Source: GCA-1730015 sp964550655 (lineage in GTDB: Bacteria; Pseudomonadota; Gammaproteobacteria; Granulosicoccales; Granulosicoccaceae). From it: 47,743 nucleotides of DNA. Shown one piece after another: positions 41,823-47,743 of this stretch (its first letter is position 1; every line of letters begins with the position of its first letter). Location of the stretch: the NCBI GenBank assembly GCA_964550655.1, contig CAZKAQ010000018.1:1-47743 (forward strand), given 5' to 3'. Under the pieces are notes generated by a model that was given only the letters and a program-made list of their open reading frames with translations, was not told the DNA's origin and searched no databases. Both the position numbers and the translations under genes were made by a program.

Positions 41823-43433
41823 CTAAAAGTTGGCAGCAGCGTCCTGTTCGCCTTTGCTTGCCAATAGTTCTTCATAGGTGCCTGTGAAGTCATTCAGCTT
41901 GTTGTCTTTGATTTCTATCACCCGGTTAGCCAGTGAAGAGACAAACTCACGGTCATGGCTGACAAATATTAATGTGCCTTCATAGTGCTCAAGGGCCAAG
42001 TTCAGAGATTCGATGGATTCCATATCCAGGTGGTTAGTTGGTTCGTCGAGTATGAGAACGTTAGGTGATGTCATGATCAGCTTGCCAAACAACAAACGAT
42101 TTTTCTCTCCACCGGAACAAACCTTGACCTGTTTTTTGAAATCGTCATTTGAAAACAATAACCTTCCCAGCGTACTGCGAACGATTTGATCGTCGTGATC
42201 CGGTTTGCGCCACTGAGTCATCCAGTCAAACAGACTGAGGTCATTGTCGAACTGATCATTGCTGTCCTGAGGGCAGTATCCCAGTGTGGCGTTCTCTGCC
42301 CACTGCACTTTGCCGTCATTTGGCTGCAGTTCCTTCATCAGAAGCTTCAGAAAAGTGGTTTTACCTGTGCCGTTTTCACCGATGACAGCCAGCCGTGTGC
42401 CTGCTTCAAGTAGTAGTTCGCCGCCAGTGTAAAGCGGGCCTTCGTCAAAACCGTGGCCTAGCCCTTCCAGGGTCAGTGCAAGCCTGTGCAGCTTTTTCTC
42501 CTGAGTGAAGCGGATGTACGGGCTGACACGGCTTGACGGTTTTATATCTTCAAGTTGTATTTTTTCAATCTGTTTGGCGCGCGATGTTGCCTGACGAGCC
42601 TTTGATGCATTGGCTGAGAAACGACTGACGAACTGTTGTAACTCTGCGATTTGTGATTTCTTCTTTGCGTTATCCGACTGCATTCTTTCACGCGCCTGCG
42701 TTGATGCTGTCATGAAGTCATCATAGTTGCCTGGATAGACGCGTAGTTCACCGTAGTCGATGTCTGCCATGTGTGTGCAGACTGCATTTAAAAAGTGACG
42801 ATCGTGCGAGATGATGATCATCGTGCTTTCCTGCGTTCTCAATACACCTTCGAGCCATCTGATTGCGTTGATGTCGAGGTTATTGGTTGGTTCGTCGAGC
42901 AGCAGAATATCCGGTGCTGAAAATAATGCCTGAGCTAAAAGTACACGAAGTTTCCAACCGGGTGCTACTTCACTCATCGGGCCTGCATGCAGTGACTCTT
43001 CAATGCCTGCACCTGCTAAAAACTCACCGGCGCGACTTTCTGCAGTGTACCCATCGAGTTCTGCAAAACGATTTTCAAGTTCTGCTACCTGCATGCCTTC
43101 TTCTTCAGACATTTCGGGCAGGCTGTAGATGCGCTCGCGTTCCTGTTTTACTTTCCATAGTTCGGTGTGACCCATGATGACGGTGTCGAGTACGCTGTAT
43201 TCTTCAAAGGCGAACTGATCCTGATTAAGTTTACCGACGCGGTCATTGGGTGAAATGCTGACGTTGCCGGAAGAAGGTTCGAGTTCTCCGTTCAGAATGT
43301 TCATGAAGGTCGACTTGCCGCAGCCGTTTGCGCCAATCAATCCGTATCGATTACCGTCGCTGAATTTTACCGAGATATTTTCGAACAGCGGCTTGGCGCT
43401 GAACTGCATGGTGACATTGGCAGTTGAGATCAC
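41823..43433 (-). CDS. ybiT: ABC-F family ATPase YbiT
   Basis: Ribosome-associated ABC-F protein with two ATP-binding domains and no membrane part; acts on translation elongation or ribosome rescue rather than transport. The 536 residues track E. coli YbiT closely: NVTMQFSAKPLFENISVKF at the start, Walker A GANGCGKST, signature region VAPGWKLRVLLAQALF, linker FVSRFSANASKARQATSRAK, and a second site GENGTGKTT. The second signature is CSGGEKNRLLFGKL, with Cys for the usual Leu. GTG start at 43433 with AGGA seven bases upstream, matching E. coli's N-terminus. Confidence 0.95.
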   Translation of the reverse strand: MISTANVTMQFSAKPLFENISVKFSDGNRYGLIGANGCGKSTFMNILNGELEPSSGNVSISPNDRVGKLNQDQFAFEEYSVLDTVIMGHTELWKVKQERERIYSLPEMSEEEGMQVAELENRFAELDGYTAESRAGEFLAGAGIEESLHAGPMSEVAPGWKLRVLLAQALFSAPDILLLDEPTNNLDINAIRWLEGVLRTQESTMIIISHDRHFLNAVCTHMADIDYGELRVYPGNYDDFMTASTQARERMQSDNAKKKSQIAELQQFVSRFSANASKARQATSRAKQIEKIQLEDIKPSSRVSPYIRFTQEKKLHRLALTLEGLGHGFDEGPLYTGGELLLEAGTRLAVIGENGTGKTTFLKLLMKELQPNDGKVQWAENATLGYCPQDSNDQFDNDLSLFDWMTQWRKPDHDDQIVRSTLGRLLFSNDDFKKQVKVCSGGEKNRLLFGKLIMTSPNVLILDEPTNHLDMESIESLNLALEHYEGTLIFVSHDREFVSSLANRVIEIKDNKLNDFTGTYEELLASKGEQDAAANF

Positions 43434-43742
43434 GTTTTGGTCCTGTCTGGAACTTCAAGGGTCAGCCCGCCATTATACGAGAAAATCCTTGAGATTGCTT
43501 CTTTGTGAGTTGTTTGTTTTAAAATTGACACCAATCTGATTTTACAAACGGAGCATCGCGATGTGGATTCACTCCGTCGTCTGCTGCCGAAGTCCTCGGT
43601 GCTGCCTGTTAAACAGTATGAAAGTGTCGTGCGCAGGGTTGCCACCGGCGCATTATTGAAGCATCGAATCCGTAGTGTGTACGGATCAGTTAGCGCATTC
43701 AGGTTAAGATGAACTTTCCAAAATCGATCAGTCGAGAACCAC
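43434..43742. other. Divergent gap between ybiT and the small exported protein gene
   Basis: About 310 bases. A perfect -35-like TTGACA is near 43527 but no matching -10 is seen. A minus-strand frame (43430-43822) spans it but overlaps the next gene's signal peptide and reads as low-complexity sequence. I see no gene here. Confidence 0.4.
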
Positions 43743-44138
43743 ATGCCAGGACGATTCAAATACCTTAAGATTTTTAGCCTGCCAGTGCTGAGTTGTGTAT
43801 TGGCCGTGGTAGTTGCTGCCACCGGGGTAGCTGGCTGGGCGATCGCTCAGGATTCAGGTAAGTTGTCGAAATTTCTGATGATCAAGTTATCCCGTGAGGC
43901 TTCGCAGGTATTGTGTCAATCTGAGGAATTCACCGCCTGTATGGGTTTTACCAAGCAGGCATGCATTGCACTTTCAGAGCAAGCACTACAGCAGTGTATT
44001 GTGCCATTGCCCGATACCATCTATCTGCGCGACCTTAACAGTGATGTGCTGGAGGTATGTCCGCAGCAGGTCTATGAAGAAGCCGGCTATAGCAATAAAA
44101 AAGCTGCAGTATGCGTACAGGAAGCTTCAGAAAACTAG
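43743..44138 (+). CDS. Small exported or membrane-anchored Cys-containing protein, unknown
   Basis: The product is 131 residues. A hydrophobic segment at about 10-33 (KIFSLPVLSCVLAVVVAATG) could be a signal or anchor, with possible cleavage after WAIAQ. The remaining part has six cysteines (in VLCQS, TACMG, QACIA, QQCIV, EVCPQ and AVCVQ), suggesting three disulfides in the periplasm. It stands alone between divergent ybiT and a convergent Nudix gene. Not recognised as a known family. Confidence 0.65.
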   Translation: MPGRFKYLKIFSLPVLSCVLAVVVAATGVAGWAIAQDSGKLSKFLMIKLSREASQVLCQSEEFTACMGFTKQACIALSEQALQQCIVPLPDTIYLRDLNSDVLEVCPQQVYEEAGYSNKKAAVCVQEASEN

Positions 44139-44317
44139 TGGGTCGTGCGGGAAGTTCGGTAACAGACTTTTCACAGCCACAGTCGCCATAGCTGCGTTAA
44201 AAAAATTCGACGTAGACCCGGATATTTGCAAAAGAAAAAATTTGCTCGGGGCGCGTAGCTGTGGAATCAAAGGTCAAGTGAGATGCCGTCAATTTCGTGA
44301 ATAGTCCGGGTTAAATA

Positions 44318-44749
44318 CTAACTAACTGGTGCAAATACCAGTGCGGTTCCCTTTTTCGCAAGATCAACCAGTGGCAGCTCATTGACTGCGGCATGCGTGT
44401 GCCAGGCACACAGGTCAGTACTTCCTTCGTTTTCAAACTGCAGCTCCCCGGATACGTAGGCGACCCTGTAGATAATACGAATGCTGTGCATAGGTGGCCA
44501 GCCCGGCATGCTGTCAAACAGTGAATCAACACTCGCGAGTTCTTTCACTTTAACGGTAAGTCCGGTTTCTTCCATGAACTCACGAACCACTGCGACTTCG
44601 GGATCTTCACCGAAGTCAATGCCACCACCGGGTAAGGTCCAGCAGCCGGGATTCATGCCAACGCTTTGAGACAGGCGGCATAAAAGCATTTTGTTGTCCT
44701 GCTGCAAAAGACCATAGGCGGCAACACGTGTAATACCTTCTTTACTCAT
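44318..44749 (-). CDS. Nudix hydrolase
   Basis: Hydrolyses nucleoside diphosphates linked to another moiety, requiring Mg2+. The 143 residues carry a full Nudix box GGGIDFGEDPEVAVVREF followed by MEETGL (G-x5-E-x7-REU-x-EE-x-G-U). The substrate could be a damaged nucleotide, a nucleotide sugar or NADH; the sequence does not say. Length is typical. It is transcribed away from the palindromic element at 44765. Confidence 0.92.
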   Translation of the reverse strand: MSKEGITRVAAYGLLQQDNKMLLCRLSQSVGMNPGCWTLPGGGIDFGEDPEVAVVREFMEETGLTVKVKELASVDSLFDSMPGWPPMHSIRIIYRVAYVSGELQFENEGSTDLCAWHTHAAVNELPLVDLAKKGTALVFAPVS

Positions 44750-44764
44750 TGATGGGGTTGTCCG

Positions 44765-45010
44765 TTGACCTGCATTATTTATGAGGATTCGGCGCCCAGA
44801 GTCAATAGCGCTAAACAGGTCACCCTGGCGCCTGAGAAGCGTGGCCCGCCACGCGCCGAAGGGGCCAGGGTGAGATGTGACGCGCTATTGGCTCTGGCGT
44901 CGAATAGACAGTCTGCTATTTTTAGGTTTGAACATAAATTCACTGCAAGTGCTGCAAATAAAGACATAAGAGCTAAATCCACAGGTCGCCTCATGAATAA
45001 TGCAGGTTAA
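44765..45010. repeat. 246-bp nested palindromic element (MITE-like)
   Basis: Terminal inverted repeats of 22 bases (44765-44786 with 44989-45010, two mismatches) enclose a second, larger palindrome of 119 bases (44787-44905). In it ATTCG.CGCC..AGAG.CAATAGCGC pairs with its reverse copy, CACCCTGGC.CC (44821-44832) with GG.GCCAGGGTG (44861-44872), and GCGTGGC with GCCACGC at the centre. An 83-base unpaired spacer (44906-44988) lies only on the right. Frames of 81 and 71 codons on opposite strands are by-products of the symmetry. Confidence 0.8.
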
Positions 45011-45195
45011 GCTAATTGGTGAGGTATGACGGCGGTTGCTTTGGTCTGAGCGCTAAGCGGGTGTTTTATGGATTGCCCTTACAATCACAAGGCGGCGTCA
45101 TGTTCATATGCGCGGTTACATTTGTCAAATAGTGATTATGTAACGTACTTTCAGGTACGCTAAGCCATGAAACAACACAAATCTAAAATTTGGTT
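45011..45195. other. Leader region of the JmjC/cupin gene
   Basis: About 185 bases after the palindromic element. TTGTCA at about 45116 is a possible -35; the -10 is unclear. A short CGTAC/GTACG hairpin follows at about 45145. No gene. Confidence 0.3.
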
Positions 45196-46332
45196 ATGAC
45201 GAATAATGCTATTTTAACTCCGCTGGCCTACGATAAGTTTGTCAAAGAATATTGGGAAATTCAGCCGCTGCATATTGAACGTGCGGATTCCGGGCATTTT
45301 GATAGTTTGTTGTCAGGGGAGAAAATAGTTCAGCTTGTACAAAACGGTGAAGCGTATTTTCCGGATGTTCAGGCAATAAATGCGAGTAGTGCGGTGTCTG
45401 TGGCGGACTACACCATTGATAAAAAATTAATTTGTCCTGAAAAAATAATGCAGTGTTATTCACAGGGGGCGACGATTGTTGTATCTGAGGCGCATAAAAA
45501 ATTTCAGCCATTGCAGATACTCTGTGCCCGGTTCAGCCGGGATTTTCAAATGTTATGTCAGGCGAATGTCTATTTGTCACCAGCCGGTAACCAGGGTTTT
45601 CATTCACACTACGATACGCATGATGTATTTGTGTTGCAGCTTGCAGGTCGGAAGAAATTCCGATTTTATAATACCGGCATTAAACTGCCGTTCACAGATG
45701 ATACCTACACGCCCGACAGTAACAACGATAGCCAGATAGTGGATGAAGTAGATATTTCCGCCGGCGATACACTGTATATCCCGCGAGGTATTGTGCACGA
45801 TGCAATAGCCGACAAAGGTGAGCCATCGCTTCATATTACACTTGGCGCTTTTCCGTTTGTGTTGCGGGATCTTATGCAAGAGATGATACAAGTGGCAGCT
45901 GAGGGCGATGTCGAGTGGCGATCCGCTATTGATCTCCAGCAGCCTATCGATTTGACTGAGCTTTACAAAAAAGCAGAAAACCTGTTTTCTGAGCCGGTTT
46001 ATCTTGAAGCACTTTCAAGACTTGCAGATGAAATCGCTCTGCAGCAGCCTTCTGAGTCAATTGTGGTGCCTGAGGTCTCACTTCAGTCGCAAATTTCGGT
46101 GCAGGATTCGAGTATATATGGCATTGAAAAAAGACAAGATCAACTCAAGCTTCGCCTGCGCGGGGTTGTGCTGACCTTTGAAGCGCCGATGTCCAATGCA
46201 GTAGATGCCATTATCGGCAACGGGATTAAAAAGGTCGGTGACATTCCGGCACTGGACAATGAACAGAAGCTCGCACTCTGCAGGCAGTTGATCGGGGCCG
46301 GAGCAATTATGGTTGATGGCAATCACGTTTGA
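45196..46332 (+). CDS. JmjC-domain cupin protein (ribosomal oxygenase / hydroxylase type)
   Basis: A 2-oxoglutarate and Fe(II)-dependent oxygenase fold. The 378 residues hold the iron ligands: the HxD motif in FHSHYDTHDVFVLQLAG and the distal His in YIPRGIVHDAIA, with the KFRFY strand between. It resembles the cupin_4 group, whose YcfD/RoxA member hydroxylates a ribosomal protein arginine; the C-terminal helical dimerisation and winged-helix-like region is also present. The substrate may be a ribosomal protein or a peptide; not assignable. The ATG at 45196 is preferred to a TTG two codons before it. Confidence 0.85.
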   Translation: MTNNAILTPLAYDKFVKEYWEIQPLHIERADSGHFDSLLSGEKIVQLVQNGEAYFPDVQAINASSAVSVADYTIDKKLICPEKIMQCYSQGATIVVSEAHKKFQPLQILCARFSRDFQMLCQANVYLSPAGNQGFHSHYDTHDVFVLQLAGRKKFRFYNTGIKLPFTDDTYTPDSNNDSQIVDEVDISAGDTLYIPRGIVHDAIADKGEPSLHITLGAFPFVLRDLMQEMIQVAAEGDVEWRSAIDLQQPIDLTELYKKAENLFSEPVYLEALSRLADEIALQQPSESIVVPEVSLQSQISVQDSSIYGIEKRQDQLKLRLRGVVLTFEAPMSNAVDAIIGNGIKKVGDIPALDNEQKLALCRQLIGAGAIMVDGNHV

Positions 46333-46398
46333 TGGAGAGACTTGACCGTATCAAACAGTCTTTGCTAGTTTGTGTGACAGTCACTCGGGAGAGTACAG

Positions 46399-46701
46399 AT
46401 GAAAAAGCAGGATACTGTCATTGTTGAGGACAATACCGGGCGCAGGCGCTTTATCCGTGCCGGTGCTGCTTTTCTGCTTGCAGGAACAGCGTCTGCCACA
46501 GCCCAGGAGGAGGACGAACTATTTCGCTCCGACTGCGACAGCACAGGCTATGGCGGTGAAAAGAATACCGAGAATGCAAACACCGACAGCGACTCCGGCG
46601 CGACTGCTGATCGTCCCGGTTGTGGCAGAAGAAAACAGACGCTAACCAGGTATCAGCAAAGCGGCCACACGAAGGTGAAGGTTGGTAAAGTCAGCGGTTG
46701 A
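46399..46701 (+). CDS. Small Tat-exported protein of unknown function
   Basis: The product is 100 residues. A twin-arginine signal (GRRRFIRAGAAFLLAGTASA) starts at residue 15 and cleavage is likely after ATA. The mature part is hydrophilic, rich in Asp/Glu/Ser/Thr, and has two Cys. GAG is upstream of the ATG. Tat export usually means the protein folds, often with a cofactor, before export, but it is very short. The segment NENANTDSDSGATADRPGC has no known family meaning to me. It follows the JmjC gene by 66 bases and may be cotranscribed. Confidence 0.7.
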   Translation: MKKQDTVIVEDNTGRRRFIRAGAAFLLAGTASATAQEEDELFRSDCDSTGYGGEKNTENANTDSDSGATADRPGCGRRKQTLTRYQQSGHTKVKVGKVSG

Positions 46702-46760
46702 TTTTTGCGCCAATGACTCGCACTGTAGCGATCGCTGCTTTGCCACAAGCAGACCGGGCT

Positions 46761-47465
46761 TTACTCTGCTACTTCAATTACCCGATACATTGGACGAGTC
46801 TTGTCCTCTTCGCTTAACTCGCCTTTGCGCAGATCTCTGGCCATACATGACAACACATGTACCGGCAGAGAAGCAATTGACCCTTGCACGTTCCGATGCA
46901 CGTGACCGCAGTAGATCGCCTGTATATTGTTAAACCCGGACAACAGGGTTTCCAATGCATCCACCTCATCCCATTGATGAAACTGGCAGGGATCGGGTAT
47001 TTCGGTTACTACGTACGGTGAGTGATGCATAAAGATTATTACGGGCTTGCGTGTATTTGCCGCAAGCATTGATTCTAAATGCTTTAAACGGTTAGCGCAT
47101 AGTTCACCTTTACTGGTTGATTCCCGCACCGTGTCAATGACTAACAGCCGAACGGTTTCCTGCTCAATACAATACTGGATAAAGCCGTTGCCTTGTTTCA
47201 GGTAGCTGTGACTGGAGAAGGTTTTAAAGATAAGATCGCGGGAATCCTTGTTGCCGTTCAGTAGAAAGTACGGAGCTTTGAGTTTTTCAAGGTTTTTGCA
47301 GGCAGCGTTATACTCCTGCGGCAGACCGTTATGTGTGATATCTCCGGTGTGAATAACCAGATCAGGGTTTTGGGAGTTGACTTCAGCAACGCAGTCATCA
47401 AGGTCTGTAAGGCGTTGGGGTATATCATGCGCAATATGGCTGTCCGATATTTGAATAATGCGCAT
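46761..47465 (-). CDS. CpdA-like metallophosphoesterase
   Basis: Class III cyclic nucleotide phosphodiesterase fold. The 234-residue product starts at MRIIQISDSHIAHDIPQ, because the DSH metal motif begins seven residues in; a longer frame to 47639 lacks support. Metal ligands are seen in DSH, GDITH, GN(K)D, MHHSP and GHVHRN. The catalytic GNHD motif reads GNKD, His to Lys, in NGNKDSRDLIF, so activity may be altered. It is probably a 3',5'-cAMP phosphodiesterase or a broader phosphodiesterase. It ends 60 bp from the convergent Tat gene. Confidence 0.85.
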   Translation of the reverse strand: MRIIQISDSHIAHDIPQRLTDLDDCVAEVNSQNPDLVIHTGDITHNGLPQEYNAACKNLEKLKAPYFLLNGNKDSRDLIFKTFSSHSYLKQGNGFIQYCIEQETVRLLVIDTVRESTSKGELCANRLKHLESMLAANTRKPVIIFMHHSPYVVTEIPDPCQFHQWDEVDALETLLSGFNNIQAIYCGHVHRNVQGSIASLPVHVLSCMARDLRKGELSEEDKTRPMYRVIEVAE

Positions 47466-47743
47466 AGTGTGTCTGTATTTAGGCGGGTGTGGATTAATTT
47501 CAGCGGCGGCATCACGGCTACCGTAAAGGTATGGTGCGCAGTCTATCAGCCTGCAATTAAATCTGGAAATTCTGGAAACGTCTTGCTTGCATGGGTGTGA
47601 TTGGTTTATTAAATGGAGCAAAAAGTGAACGTGGTTCACGGACTAAATGTTTGAAAAGCATACTAATGGCAAGTTTGCGTATGGGCTGTGACGAGCCAGG
47701 AACATTCACTATAACGGATCTTCGCAGATCCGGCCTTGGCAAC
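47466..47743. other. Right-edge gap, possibly containing the end of a minus-strand gene
   Basis: A minus-strand frame open from the window edge to 47557 could encode about 60 residues (LPRPDLRRSVIVNVPGSSQP onwards), either the C-terminus of a truncated gene or chance. CGGATC/GATCCG (about 47717-47734) forms a small hairpin. I do not recognise the sequence. Confidence 0.3.

Noticed and set aside
43430..43822. 130-codon minus-strand frame between ybiT and the exported protein gene
   Set aside because: It overlaps the signal-peptide region of a better-supported gene on the other strand, and the product has no recognisable domain.
44765..45010. Two opposing frames within the palindromic element as genes
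   Set aside because: They mirror each other because the DNA is palindromic; no ribosome site or family match.
47557..47742. Partial gene at the right edge
   Set aside because: About 60 residues without recognisable motif; not enough to call a coding sequence.
1..47743. CRISPR array, prophage or plasmid origin
   Set aside because: No regularly spaced short repeats, phage structural genes or replication iterons were seen; only an IS end and dispersed palindromic elements.

Overview
The window reads as chromosomal DNA of a Gammaproteobacterium, probably marine. The basis is an ABC-F protein very close to E. coli YbiT, an E. coli-type tRNA-Glu with encoded CCA, Lhr and RecQ-type helicases, and dense ABC and sarcosine-oxidase genes of the kind common in marine bacteria. 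The genus cannot be fixed from the sequence alone. Apart from an IS481-family end at the left edge there is no prophage, plasmid or CRISPR signal.

Layout. 1-308: 5' end of an IS481-family element. 445-520: tRNA-Glu(UUC). 810-5989: a branched-chain amino acid type ABC transporter (binding protein, two ATPases, two permeases) closed by a strong terminator. 6049-9759: a small exported protein, a TTC38-like TPR protein paired with a GrdB-like reductase-family protein, and a Cys-rich exported protein. 9886-11093: a LysR regulator divergent from a predicted small RNA with its own promoter, three hairpins displaying anti-Shine-Dalgarno loops (C/U-rich, CUCCUC) and a Rho-independent terminator. This is the most novel-looking item in the window. 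11162-16086: a TetR-MFP-RND efflux operon. 16343-19660: an alpha/beta hydrolase, a glycerophosphodiesterase and a MocR-type regulator.

19749-31212: a long catabolic locus on the plus strand. It holds a beta-hydroxyacid dehydrogenase, a PotABCD-like ABC transporter and a heterotetrameric sarcosine oxidase (soxB, soxD, soxA, soxG). Two of its gene gaps are filled by diverged copies of one 265-bp structured element, with three compensatory base-pair changes between the copies. The binding-protein gene is bracketed by two intrinsic terminators.

31224-34168: a two-gene minus-strand unit, an aminotransferase and an unusual fusion of hexapeptide acyltransferase, acyl carrier protein and an LnmK/Pnap_2097-like domain. 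Two tandem 19-bp repeats lie at its promoter, which suggests a small, regulated biosynthetic system. 34227-43433: lhr, a small reading frame plus a recQ-family helicase, a nitrilase-family amidohydrolase and ybiT. 43743-47465: a small exported Cys protein, a Nudix hydrolase, a 246-bp nested palindromic element, a JmjC/cupin protein, a small Tat substrate and a CpdA-like phosphoesterase.

How it fits together: the two transporters and the sarcosine oxidase point to use of amino acids and methylated amines. The regulators (LysR, TetR, MocR) sit beside palindromes that could be their operators. All functions are assigned by reading motifs and family resemblance; no database search was run.
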